Shown here one piece after another: positions 55,757 to 64,000 of a stretch of DNA of 64,000 bases. The first letter of the stretch is position 1. Each line of letters opens with the position of its first letter. Source of the stretch: Pseudomonas sp. efr-133-TYG-5 (GTDB taxonomy: Bacteria; Pseudomonadota; Gammaproteobacteria; Pseudomonadales; Pseudomonadaceae). Under the pieces are notes generated by a model. That model did no database searches and was not told the origin of the DNA. It saw only the letters and a program-made list of their open reading frames with translations. The stretch spans positions 186,001 through 250,000 of the forward strand of contig NZ_JARVSM010000002.1 of NCBI RefSeq assembly GCF_030209175.1, in the 5' to 3' direction. Made by a program: the position numbers and the translations under genes.

Positions 55757-57376
55757 CTATTCCAGCAAGAGGTGACGGGCGAGCCCTTCGATGTAGGTTT
55801 CATCCTGGCCGTTGGGGTGTGCCTCAAAGGCCAGGTGCAGATATTCGTGAGTCAGGTCGAGGCGATCCTGCAGGCTGAGTACGCCGCGCACGTAGATGCG
55901 CTGACGCTCGCGGTCGACGAACGGTCGGCCGAACGCCAGTTTGCACACGGCGAACGTGCTGACTTCGTTGTAGCCGGTTTCGCTTTCCAGCGTCGGACGC
56001 CAGCCGCGACGCTGCTTTTGCAGCCAGTCCTGAGCGGCGGGCAACGCTTCGCAGGACGCCACCGGGTTGTCCCAGCGGCTGAGGCTGGCGCGCGGATACG
56101 CGTGCAACAGAATCGCGTCGTAGCGCTGGCCGGCGTTGGCTTGCTCGACGGCTTGCTGCCAGGCCAGTCTGTCCGGGCCGGGCTGATCGGAGTGATAGGT
56201 GACGGTGCTGCCAGCCAAAACCAGATCTGCCGTCCACGCGGCGATGTTGCGCGATTCGGCGGAAGCCGGGCGCGGGGCGACGCGCTGGCGGGTGCTGCTG
56301 TCGTCGATGCTCAAACATTCGCCGTTGCGCGTGGCGTTCTGCAGCAGATACGTGCGGATCGCCACGGCGAGGGCTTTGGCAGCTTCGGCGGGTTCGGGTT
56401 TGACTTCTCGCTGCAACACGCGGGCGACGTACTCTTCACGATCCAGTCGAGCTACAAGCTTGTCGTTGAGCAGAAACAGCTCGCCGTCGCTGTGGATATC
56501 CAGCGCATTGCCGTTGGCAAATTCGACGCGATAATCGCCCTGCAACGGGCCGGAGCCGACAACCTGCTGCCCCGTCAGCACGCGGCTGAGCGGATAGCGC
56601 GAGAACAGGCCGACCTCGACACAACGCCCCGCCTCTGCCGGCCATGCCGTTGGCAACGCGCTCGCCAGTGCCTGGCCGTAATGGCGCAGGACCATCTGAC
56701 TGGTGCCGCGCCCACCGGCCCAGATCGGCGTGCCATCCACCGTCCACCCGGCAAAACCGCCCTGCCGCGAATGCCGGTCCTGGTCGCCGAGCCAGCTCCA
56801 GGTTTTTACCCGCAGGCGCCCGCCCAGCTCGCCGACGACATTGCCGTCCGCCGCATTCAGCACGACGTCGAGCAAAACCCGGCGCATCTGCTCCTGCGCC
56901 GGCAGCAACGCCAGGACGCGCAATAACTCAGGCACCGACACCCGTGTCGCCGGTTGCACGGAAGGCAAGTCCAGCAACCACGACGGCGCCTGCCGCGCCT
57001 GCCAATAGCTACGCCAATCAGCCGCGGCAATGCCCAGGCGCGCAGGCTCGAAGTACAACCCGCAGGATTTCACCAAGGCCTGGTCGCGCTCGATGCGACC
57101 ACCCGCCGCGCAGCAATACACCTCTTCTTTCGATTGCCCGCGACACTCATACGCCGGCTCGCGCGCACCGCTATCCACCAGCCACGCGTAGACGAACAAT
57201 TTCCACAGGCTGCCCAGCGGCGTATCCAGCGTCGGCGGCAAGGGCTCGCGGGCGATCAATTGCGTGTGATTCAACGACAACAATTCGCCCTTGTACGCCA
57301 GCCGCAGCGGCTCATCCTGCGCCGTCGCCAGCGCAGGAATCACACACATCAGCAGCCACAGCAGCGGCCGGCTCAT
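55757..57376 (-). CDS. yfaQ: YfaQ (DUF2300) family periplasmic protein
   Basis: 539 residues with a signal peptide (VIPALATAQD). Three regions can be read. Residues 40-230 resemble a penicillin-binding transpeptidase with S56-L-W-K59, a degraded SxN (S104-C-G) and K191-T-W. Residues 295-370 match SpoIID: EEYVARVLQREV with Glu324, AKALAVAIRTYLL and DDSSTRQRV. The C-terminus has H510-E-Y-L-H514 followed by an Asp-Glu-rich segment with Glu530, a zinc-peptidase-like motif. Known only as DUF2300 (MagE in P. aeruginosa). It starts one base after the yfaS stop. Module assignments are by eye. Confidence 0.9.
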   Translation of the reverse strand: MSRPLLWLLMCVIPALATAQDEPLRLAYKGELLSLNHTQLIAREPLPPTLDTPLGSLWKLFVYAWLVDSGAREPAYECRGQSKEEVYCCAAGGRIERDQALVKSCGLYFEPARLGIAAADWRSYWQARQAPSWLLDLPSVQPATRVSVPELLRVLALLPAQEQMRRVLLDVVLNAADGNVVGELGGRLRVKTWSWLGDQDRHSRQGGFAGWTVDGTPIWAGGRGTSQMVLRHYGQALASALPTAWPAEAGRCVEVGLFSRYPLSRVLTGQQVVGSGPLQGDYRVEFANGNALDIHSDGELFLLNDKLVARLDREEYVARVLQREVKPEPAEAAKALAVAIRTYLLQNATRNGECLSIDDSSTRQRVAPRPASAESRNIAAWTADLVLAGSTVTYHSDQPGPDRLAWQQAVEQANAGQRYDAILLHAYPRASLSRWDNPVASCEALPAAQDWLQKQRRGWRPTLESETGYNEVSTFAVCKLAFGRPFVDRERQRIYVRGVLSLQDRLDLTHEYLHLAFEAHPNGQDETYIEGLARHLLLE

Positions 57377-57377
57377 G

Positions 57378-60300
57378 TCAGTTGACCGTGACCTGACCGA
57401 GGGCGGCTTTCGCTTCCTGGGCCTGATGCTGCGGGGCGTAGACCTGAGTGAAACGCACCGGCGGCAGATTGAACTGGCCCTTCTGCGAGAAACGCACCAG
57501 ATGACGCAGACGCAACTCGCCGCTCAGCGCATCCACCGGCACCGCATACGCCAGTTGCCCCGGCTCGAAGCGGGCCTTTTCCAACGCGGTCGGCTCGGTG
57601 CCGTCCTTGCCCTGCAACTTGATGCCCCAGGTGGTGCGCTCGACATCGGCGCCCGGCGGCAGCGGCACTTCGAGCATGCCGTAGCGCAGCGGTTTCGCGG
57701 CTTTGCCGGTGAGGATCACTTCGTCCAGATACAGGCTGTCACTGGACAGCGGTTTATTGCCCACCGGCTCCAGTTTGAAGGTGAACGCTTCGTCGCCCGG
57801 CACCAGCCGCGACAGGCGCCGGGTAATGCTGACCGGCATTGCCTCGACCGGCGGTTGCTGAGTCTGGAAGCTCAGCGCCGCGCGCAACGGCCGCTCCTGC
57901 GTACCGGCCACCGACAACACGCTCGGCAGCGGCGTCGCGCCTTGCCACGTCCAGAACATCTCACCGCTGGCCGCGTAGTTTTTCTTCCAGCCTGCACCCG
58001 GCTGCAGCGCGATAGTCGGCGAAGCCTGGGCGATGCTGCGTTGCAGCCAGGTCAGCGCCAGGGCGCGCTCCAGGGTCGATTGCTGGGGCAGCAGACGCTG
58101 CAGCAACGCCGTCGCACGTGCCTGATCGAACGGTTGCAGGGATAGGTTCAGCGCCTCGGCGAACGGCTGCGAGCTGACCGCCAGACGCTGTTGCGCCGCG
58201 CCCAACTGCCGATTGAAGGCATCCGGCAGAGCCACTTTCGCCTGGGTCGCCAGCGCCGCGGTCAACACCCGTGCCGCCGCCAGGCCCAGCGCCGAATCCG
58301 GATCGCTCATCACCAGGCTGTCTTCGCCGCCGTCCATCAGGGTGTCGGCATTGCCTTCACCGGCCTTCGTCAGATCGTCGATCAAACCGCTGAGCAAGGT
58401 GTTCACCGGCAGGTGCATCTGTCTGGCGAACGACAGGATCAGCGCCCGCTGCAGCAACGGCGTGTTCGGCGCTTGTTTGGCGTAGACCTCCAGCACCCGC
58501 TGCCAGTGCTCTGGCGGCAGGGTCAGGTCCAGCACGTGACTGGCGTTCCAGTCGGCGTAGTAGGCGTACGCGGTGAGGAAGGCATCCGGCTCGCCATCGT
58601 AGCCCCACCAAGTGAAGCTCGCCGACGGTCCGGCCATCTGCACCAGGCGCAGACGGCTGTTCTGCATGATCAGACGCAGGCGATCACGGATCTGCGGGCT
58701 CGACGCCAGCGACGGGTAAGCGATGCTCAACGGCAGCAAACGGCTGGCGGTCTGCTCGACGCCGCCGTACGGATAGCTGAGCAGATCATCCAGAGCGGCA
58801 CGGAACAGCGCTTGCGGACTGTCGTCCAGGCGCAGGCGGATATCCGTGGCATCCGCCGGCAGGCTCAGCGGTGTGTCGCCGCTGACCACATCGAGACTTT
58901 GCGTCTGCGTGACTTGCCAGCCTTCGCCGGTGGCACTCAGGCGCACCGCCAGGGCATCGGCGATTTTGCCGTCCTGTACCAGTTCGGCCGTCCACTCCCC
59001 CGTGGCCAAGGCAAACGCTGGCAGCGGCACGTAGTTGATGCCGTTGTTCAGGGTCACCGGCACGCGCTGTTCAGCACCGGCGTAATGGCTGACCAGTTCG
59101 GCTTTCACCGGTTTCTCGGCCTGGCTGAACGCGAACACACCCAGTTGCGGCTGATCGCCCTTGCGGAATCTGCTCGGCCCGCTCCACTTCAGGTACAGCG
59201 GTTTTTCCGAACGGACGAACTGCTTTTTCTGCCCGACCTGACCGTCATCGGCAATCGCCCGCGCGGTGATGCGCCAGCGAGTCAGCGAGTCCGGCATCTT
59301 GAAGGTGAAGCGGGTCTTGCCGTCGGCGTCGGTCAGCAGTTCCGGCTGCCATGCGGCGGTGTCGACGTCTTCGCGCCGCGGCCGTTCCAGCACTTTCACC
59401 CCACGCTCGCTGCGGTTGGCCTTGCCCGGCGCGCCAGGGCTGCCCGGCAGCGCCACGTCGTAGCTGATGAACGACAGGCTGGCGCTGGTGCGCACGTTGT
59501 TGCGCCGTGGGTGGTAGAAGAACTGGTCGATGGTCGGTGCGACTTCCGGTTGCAGTGCGTAGACCATTTCGTCGACCACGCTGACCGTCAGGTGCGCCGG
59601 TACCGCTTTGCCGGCGAACTGCGTGGTCAGGTCGACGGTGACGGTCTCGCCCGGTTGATAGACCGCTTTGTCGGTGCTGATTGCCACGTCGATCTGCGGC
59701 GCGATCACCTTGATCCCGGCATTCTGGAAGCTGTACTGGCCGCCCTTGGTGTACAGCACGGAGAAGGTCAGGTTGGGCGCGAAGCTGTCCTTCACCGGGA
59801 TGCGCGCGCGGTACTGGGTGTCGCTGAGTTTTTCCAGCTTCAGCCAGTCGCCACCCTTGGCCAGCAGCGCGGTGGCTTCGACCTTGTCGCGCTCCAGCGA
59901 CAACAGGGCATCGCTGACCGGCTCGGGAAAGGTAATCAGTGCCAGTGCTTCGTCGCCAGCCTTGTACTCCGGCTTGTCGAGGACGATTTCCACCGTGCCC
60001 GGCACCGCTTTGACGCCTTCGCCCGTCACCGAATGCCCCGTGGCACCCAGCACCCGGCCGTGCTGATCTTTCAGCGAGAGGTTGTAAGTGCCCGGGCGTT
60101 CGAAGGTCAGGCTGAAGCCTTTGTCCTTCGCCGCCAGTTTGCCCTCGCCGGTCGTCTGGTCTTCGAGGCGCACCCAGCTGTAACTGGCGGGGACGACGGC
60201 CTGCGCTTGCGCGCTGCCACCCTCGTTGGCGTAGCTGAACGCGACTTTGTCGTTGACCGCACTGAAGCGCTGCGGTGCGCTCAGACGGAAACTCGCGGCG

Positions 60301-61952
60301 CCCCGGTCGATGAGGATTTCCTTGGTGGTCTTGACCCGATACGCCGCGCCATCGCTGGCGAATACGGTGAGCATGTAGCGGCTCGGTTTTTCCGCGGCCG
60401 GCAGATCCAGCGTCGCGTTGCCCTTGCTGTCAGTGGTCAGTTCGCTGCTGGTCAGCTCCACCGGGAATTGCCCGAGGTATTGCAGCTCGTTGTCGACCAT
60501 CGACAGCTGCTGGGCGCGCAGGCTCAGGCTGAGTTTGGCATTGGCCACCGGTTTGCCGTCCGGGTACAGCAGCACCAGGCTGCCCTTGACCGGCTCGCCG
60601 GTGCGGTAATCCTGCTTGGCCAGGTTCAGCGAAATCTCGAAGTGCGGCTTGATGTACTCGGCCACACGGAAGGCGCTGCTGTAGGCCTGCTCCTTGTAGT
60701 TGAAACGGATCTCGTACCCCCCGGCCACGGCGTTGTCCGGCAACTGGAAGCGGCCCTGGGTACCGGCCTTGGAATCGAGTTTCAGGTCGAGGTGTTGCAG
60801 CTCGGTGCCGGTGGCGTCGAGGACGCTGACGCTGACATCCGCCGCACCCGGCAGCACCGAGTCCCGCGCGTTCTTGAATTCGCGGCCGACGATTTTCAGC
60901 GCCACCCAGTCACCCGGGCGATACAGCGGCCGGTCGGTGAACGCGTAAAGCTTGGTGTCGTAGATTTCGCTGTCGTAATAGAAGTTCTCGGAGACGAACA
61001 CCCCGCCCTCTTCGTCCTCGCCGATGACGAACGAACGCTCGGGGCTGACGTGTTTCAGGCGCAGCAGGCCATCGGCGTCGGTAGCGCCACTGCTCATCAC
61101 GCCGAGGCCGTCGGTCCACAGCACGTTGACCTTGGGCACCGAGCTGCCTTCGTGTTTGCGCGCCGCCCAGACCAGCAATTCGTCACCGGCAATCTTGCTC
61201 ACCGCCACGGTGTTGGAGACGAAAACCATGGTGGTCGCGCGGTACTTGCCGATCAGCGCCTCGACCAGATACAGGCCCGGCTTGAGGTGACCCAGCGGGA
61301 TATAGACGTTGCCCGGCGCGACACTGACAAACTCGCTCGACGACCCGGCCAGGTTCACGCCCGCCGGCGGCTGGATGGGTTTGGCCTGCCACAGCGGATA
61401 GCGGAACTGGCTGACCACCGGCAGGCCCGGGATCAGGGCAAACTGCGCCGGCGCCTCGTACGGCGTCGGCGCAGCCATGGCGTCGCCCATTTTCAGTTCC
61501 GGCACTTGCTCGGTGACTTGCTGACGCGACTCGTAGGAAAACGCCCGCTGCATCACCCGGCGCGACTTGCGATACCAGTTGTCCCACAAATACGCGAGGG
61601 TGTTGGACAGGCCTTCACCCTTGAACTGACCGTCACTGACCACGCGGTGCAGGTTCTTCTGGCGCTTGAGGAAATCCAGCGGCTTGTCGATGCGGTACAC
61701 GCGGATGTCGGCGCCGCCATAGGGCTCCATGCGAAAGCGGCGATAGTCGCGGCCCGGCGCTTCGAGCCGGACCATCGCCTGCTCGTCGGCGGCGAAACTG
61801 CTGTCGGCGAGCAGGAAGAAGCTTTCCCCCGACACCGGCGTGTAGCCGCTCGGCGCCACGGAGTCTTCAGCGTTGACGGTCGCCAGTGGCAGCAACAGCG
61901 CCAGCAGCAGAGGAATTCGAGCGCAGAGTCGCAGCATGCGGGCACCGGTCAT
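57378..61952 (-). CDS. yfaS: Bacterial alpha-2-macroglobulin, YfaS/MagD type, without thioester
   Basis: 1,524 residues, similar in length to E. coli YfaS (about 1,530). A signal peptide ([16 protein letters not shown]) is followed by macroglobulin domains ([64 protein letters not shown]), a bait-like stretch ([37 protein letters not shown]) and the alpha-alpha toroid TED domain. At the thioester site the sequence is [10 protein letters not shown]: Val1065 replaces the Cys of C-x-E-Q, so no thioester forms. In P. aeruginosa MagD associates with the mag proteins and PBP1b. ATG 61952 overlaps the yfaT stop. Confidence 0.95.
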   Translation of the reverse strand: MTGARMLRLCARIPLLLALLLPLATVNAEDSVAPSGYTPVSGESFFLLADSSFAADEQAMVRLEAPGRDYRRFRMEPYGGADIRVYRIDKPLDFLKRQKNLHRVVSDGQFKGEGLSNTLAYLWDNWYRKSRRVMQRAFSYESRQQVTEQVPELKMGDAMAAPTPYEAPAQFALIPGLPVVSQFRYPLWQAKPIQPPAGVNLAGSSSEFVSVAPGNVYIPLGHLKPGLYLVEALIGKYRATTMVFVSNTVAVSKIAGDELLVWAARKHEGSSVPKVNVLWTDGLGVMSSGATDADGLLRLKHVSPERSFVIGEDEEGGVFVSENFYYDSEIYDTKLYAFTDRPLYRPGDWVALKIVGREFKNARDSVLPGAADVSVSVLDATGTELQHLDLKLDSKAGTQGRFQLPDNAVAGGYEIRFNYKEQAYSSAFRVAEYIKPHFEISLNLAKQDYRTGEPVKGSLVLLYPDGKPVANAKLSLSLRAQQLSMVDNELQYLGQFPVELTSSELTTDSKGNATLDLPAAEKPSRYMLTVFASDGAAYRVKTTKEILIDRGAASFRLSAPQRFSAVNDKVAFSYANEGGSAQAQAVVPASYSWVRLEDQTTGEGKLAAKDKGFSLTFERPGTYNLSLKDQHGRVLGATGHSVTGEGVKAVPGTVEIVLDKPEYKAGDEALALITFPEPVSDALLSLERDKVEATALLAKGGDWLKLEKLSDTQYRARIPVKDSFAPNLTFSVLYTKGGQYSFQNAGIKVIAPQIDVAISTDKAVYQPGETVTVDLTTQFAGKAVPAHLTVSVVDEMVYALQPEVAPTIDQFFYHPRRNNVRTSASLSFISYDVALPGSPGAPGKANRSERGVKVLERPRREDVDTAAWQPELLTDADGKTRFTFKMPDSLTRWRITARAIADDGQVGQKKQFVRSEKPLYLKWSGPSRFRKGDQPQLGVFAFSQAEKPVKAELVSHYAGAEQRVPVTLNNGINYVPLPAFALATGEWTAELVQDGKIADALAVRLSATGEGWQVTQTQSLDVVSGDTPLSLPADATDIRLRLDDSPQALFRAALDDLLSYPYGGVEQTASRLLPLSIAYPSLASSPQIRDRLRLIMQNSRLRLVQMAGPSASFTWWGYDGEPDAFLTAYAYYADWNASHVLDLTLPPEHWQRVLEVYAKQAPNTPLLQRALILSFARQMHLPVNTLLSGLIDDLTKAGEGNADTLMDGGEDSLVMSDPDSALGLAAARVLTAALATQAKVALPDAFNRQLGAAQQRLAVSSQPFAEALNLSLQPFDQARATALLQRLLPQQSTLERALALTWLQRSIAQASPTIALQPGAGWKKNYAASGEMFWTWQGATPLPSVLSVAGTQERPLRAALSFQTQQPPVEAMPVSITRRLSRLVPGDEAFTFKLEPVGNKPLSSDSLYLDEVILTGKAAKPLRYGMLEVPLPPGADVERTTWGIKLQGKDGTEPTALEKARFEPGQLAYAVPVDALSGELRLRHLVRFSQKGQFNLPPVRFTQVYAPQHQAQEAKAALGQVTVN

Positions 61953-62587
61953 TGGGTGAGAAAGTTCAGTCGATAGACGCCGATGAAGTTGGGGTTGGCT
62001 GCGTCGGGTATCCATCGGGTGTCCTTCCATGTCATGAGTTGTTGCAGGCTTGCCGAACGCATGCCGTTGTCAGTGGGGGTGGTGGTGCCGGTGTGATAGG
62101 CGATGTAGCGGCCCATCCAGATCATCAGGTGCTGGTCGTCGCCCTGATCGAAAAACATCAGGTCGCCGGGGCGCGCCTGGGACACGTCGCGGCTGACCAG
62201 ATGGCTGTTGAACTGGATCAGTTTGATCGCATTGACGTAGGGCCCGACCTTGCCGCCGCCCTGCTGCCATTGCTGGGCGAGCTTGCGCTGTTTGGCACTG
62301 AGGGCCAGTTCCGGCGGCAGGTAACGATTGGACAGGCCATTGCTGCGCAGCCATCTGTCGTCGTGGACTTTCAGCGCTTCGTTGGCGGCGAAGCGCACCA
62401 GCCCGGCGCAATCCTGCTGGTACCAGCGCGGGCTCGGGCCCTGGCTCAGTTGCTCCTGGGCGATGCGCACGAACCAGGCGCGGAATACCTGCGACTGCGC
62501 CGGATCCAGCGCCGGCGCGTCGACCGCGCGGGCGCCGGCGCTGAGCAGCAGCGCCAGCAGGCCGAGGCTGCGGATCAATGCCGTCAC
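61949..62587 (-). CDS. yfaT: YfaT (DUF1175) periplasmic NlpC/P60-like protein
   Basis: 212 residues. The DUF1175 core reads [22 protein letters not shown], with Cys as nucleophile candidate, then [29 protein letters not shown] with His residues in the spacing of NlpC/P60 amidases. GTG 62587 overlaps the yfaA stop (GTGA), has GGAAAG upstream and gives a clean signal peptide ([22 protein letters not shown]); ATG 62599 and 62614 are alternatives. It precedes yfaS with an ATGA overlap. Enzyme activity is inferred. Confidence 0.9.
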   Translation of the reverse strand: MTALIRSLGLLALLLSAGARAVDAPALDPAQSQVFRAWFVRIAQEQLSQGPSPRWYQQDCAGLVRFAANEALKVHDDRWLRSNGLSNRYLPPELALSAKQRKLAQQWQQGGGKVGPYVNAIKLIQFNSHLVSRDVSQARPGDLMFFDQGDDQHLMIWMGRYIAYHTGTTTPTDNGMRSASLQQLMTWKDTRWIPDAANPNFIGVYRLNFLTQ

Positions 62588-64000
62588 AGCGCTTTCCATT
62601 CCAGCGGCAGCCATTGCCAGTGGCCGTCGGGCTCGCTGCTTTCGGGCAGGGTCAGGGCGTATTTGCCATAGCCGCCGAGGGTGCGCAGCTTCGGCATCAG
62701 GTAGGTTTGCGCGGCGTTGTAGAACACCGGTTCCATGTCCTGCGGCAGGCTGTCGAGGGTTTCCTGCTGCATCAGTTGCGCCATCGAATCCGGACCGAAG
62801 TAGATCGGCATCAGCACATCCTTGGGCAGCACATCGGCCATCGGCGGGAAGCGTTTGTCGAGGGTGCCGAGGGCCTTGTCGACCAGTTTGTCGTCGAGGG
62901 AGAAGAGCAGCGTCGAACCGTGCCGCGCGAGGCTGACTTTCATGAACGCGCGGCCGCTGATCGCGTCCGGGTTCTCGGCAGTCTTCGCGGCGTACGGGCC
63001 GAAGCTGGAGCTGACCTGACGCTGCCAGACGTGGCTCTGGCCTTGCTGCTTCTCGACCACCGGGAACGCGTGTTCATCGACGTTAGGTTCGTAGGCACCC
63101 ACCATCGAACCGAACAGCGTGCCGAGATCGCCATCGAGCTGGCCGTTGTCCTGGTCTTTCAGACTGGCCACCAGCAGCGGCGTATACAGGCGCGAATCGG
63201 CGTACCAGCACAGGCCCGCTGCGCCGGCCACGTGTTCGGTGAGCTTCTGCGCCACCGCTTCTTCGGCGCCGAGTTTCACCAGCAGCGGTTTTTGCGGTTC
63301 GGCCGCCACCGGCAGGGTCACGCAGGCACTGGCGCCCAGCGGCATGGCCTGCCAGACCGGTTTGAAGTCGAAGTCCGGCTGGTTGTCCAGTTCATCCATG
63401 GCCAGGAAGCTGTGCCAGCCGGTGTCGTCCATGTCGAAACGCAGTCCGGCGAAATTCGGGATGAAGCGCTGATAGCCCATGGCCAAAACACTGGCATTGA
63501 CCGACAGGCGCTGTTTGATTTGCGGTGCCTTGGCCTGCAGACCGAAGGCCTCGGGGAACAGTTTGTCGCCGTTGAGCAGCGCCGCGAGCGCTTGAGGCGA
63601 GACGTGCGCGGGTTCTTCGGACTCGCCGTTGGCCGGGTCGTAGAACTTGTTCGGATTGGACAGCACCACCAGTTTGTCGCCCCGCGAGGCGAACAGCAGC
63701 GATTTGCTGGCGTTGTAGCTCAGTTGATACAGCGGCACCTCGTCACCCGCGACTTTCAGCGTGCTGAACACGCTCAGTTGCGCGTCATCCAGCGCCACCT
63801 TCGCCAACGGCTCCAGCACCTTGGCCAGCCCGCCGCGATCCATCACCAGGAGGAAATCCCGCAGGCGCCCGTCGGCCCCGCGCCACAGCGCCACATCCGC
63901 CGGTTGGTCAAACAACTGCTCGATCAGGCTGTCCTGCAGTTTCAGGTCGTGCTCGTAGATGATCCGCCGCAGACTGCCGATCAGGCCGAGGCGGTCGGCG
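62584..64000 (-). CDS. yfaA: YfaA (DUF2138) protein, N-terminus outside window
   Basis: 471 codons are visible and the frame is still open at base 64000, so 5' sequence is missing; E. coli YfaA has about 560 residues. The visible part includes [25 protein letters not shown] sequence at the edge, then [41 protein letters not shown] and a C-terminus [21 protein letters not shown] region. It is the first visible gene of yfaA-T-S-Q-P (mag operon). Function unknown; probably anchored by an N-terminal segment and exposed to the periplasm. Confidence 0.9.
   Translation of the reverse strand, partial: ADRLGLIGSLRRIIYEHDLKLQDSLIEQLFDQPADVALWRGADGRLRDFLLVMDRGGLAKVLEPLAKVALDDAQLSVFSTLKVAGDEVPLYQLSYNASKSLLFASRGDKLVVLSNPNKFYDPANGESEEPAHVSPQALAALLNGDKLFPEAFGLQAKAPQIKQRLSVNASVLAMGYQRFIPNFAGLRFDMDDTGWHSFLAMDELDNQPDFDFKPVWQAMPLGASACVTLPVAAEPQKPLLVKLGAEEAVAQKLTEHVAGAAGLCWYADSRLYTPLLVASLKDQDNGQLDGDLGTLFGSMVGAYEPNVDEHAFPVVEKQQGQSHVWQRQVSSSFGPYAAKTAENPDAISGRAFMKVSLARHGSTLLFSLDDKLVDKALGTLDKRFPPMADVLPKDVLMPIYFGPDSMAQLMQQETLDSLPQDMEPVFYNAAQTYLMPKLRTLGGYGKYALTLPESSEPDGHWQWLPLEWKAL

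Noticed and set aside
58191..61976. Very long open frame (about 1,260 codons) on the plus strand opposite yfaS
   Set aside because: Arg/His/Gln-rich translation without any family motif, exactly mirroring the codon positions of yfaS. High third-position GC removes stops from the antisense frame. yfaS itself has clear macroglobulin domains.

Overview
The window looks like a core-chromosome segment of a Pseudomonas of the fluorescens group. The protein sequences and the gene order (corC-lnt, leuS-lptE-holA, lipA-lipB, the dacA-rlpA-mltB-rodA-mrdA-rlmH-rsfS-nadD-proA block, ubiX-mpl, an ethanolamine cluster, ppa) are those known from Pseudomonas. Base composition is high GC with strong third-position bias. 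Several Pseudomonas-type REP palindromes (core GTGGGAGC...GCTTGC) lie between genes. The species cannot be fixed from the sequence alone. No rRNA, tRNA, CRISPR array or insertion sequence was recognised.

Layout. 1-10.6 kb: the 3' end of corC, lnt, an ElyC-like envelope gene, leuS-lptE-holA, the ribosome-rescue gene arfA, a lipoprotein lytic transglycosylase (SltB3 type) and an LD-carboxypeptidase. 10.7-22.2 kb, minus strand: lipoate genes (lipA, lipB, ybeD), the cell-elongation genes (dacA, rlpA, mltB, rodA, mrdA), then rlmH, rsfS, nadD and proA, mostly with overlapping or near-touching ends. 22.4-24.4 kb: a 3-methyladenine glycosylase and a DedA-PAP2 fusion. 24.8-30.5 kb: an accessory pair of large genes. 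One has a TcdA/TcdB-like hydrophobic translocation region followed by RTX-like repeats. The other has a C-terminal region with the R-S-E motifs of cholera-toxin-type ADP-ribosyltransferases. 30.5-37.8 kb: a LON-domain protein, LrgB/LrgA, PhaJ4, a lipoprotein combining MORN repeats with a legumain-like peptidase, a Rossmann protein, a YceK lipoprotein, ubiX and mpl. 38-45.8 kb: the ethanolamine regulon eatR / exaC / eat-eutB-eutC, with two sigma-54 promoters that match the consensus closely. 45.9-49.7 kb: GNAT, DedA, MtfA, ppa and a CI/LexA-like repressor with an apparent leaderless promoter. 50.3-53.8 kb: a lower-GC island with an Mrr-like nuclease and a three-gene overlapping operon of two DarT (DUF4433) proteins and one DarG antitoxin. 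53.9-54.9 kb: two small exported proteins. 54.9-64 kb, minus strand: the yfaA-T-S-Q-P (mag-type) bacterial alpha-2-macroglobulin operon, truncated by the window edge inside yfaA.

How the genes work together. Much of the core region serves the envelope: lipoprotein acylation, LPS assembly, septal and lateral wall synthesis, and wall recycling. The ethanolamine genes form a complete import-cleave-oxidise route under EatR/RpoN. The two accessory loci carry the most unusual biology: the putative pore-plus-ADP-ribosyltransferase pair, and the two-toxin, one-antitoxin DarT-DarT-DarG operon next to an Mrr nuclease.
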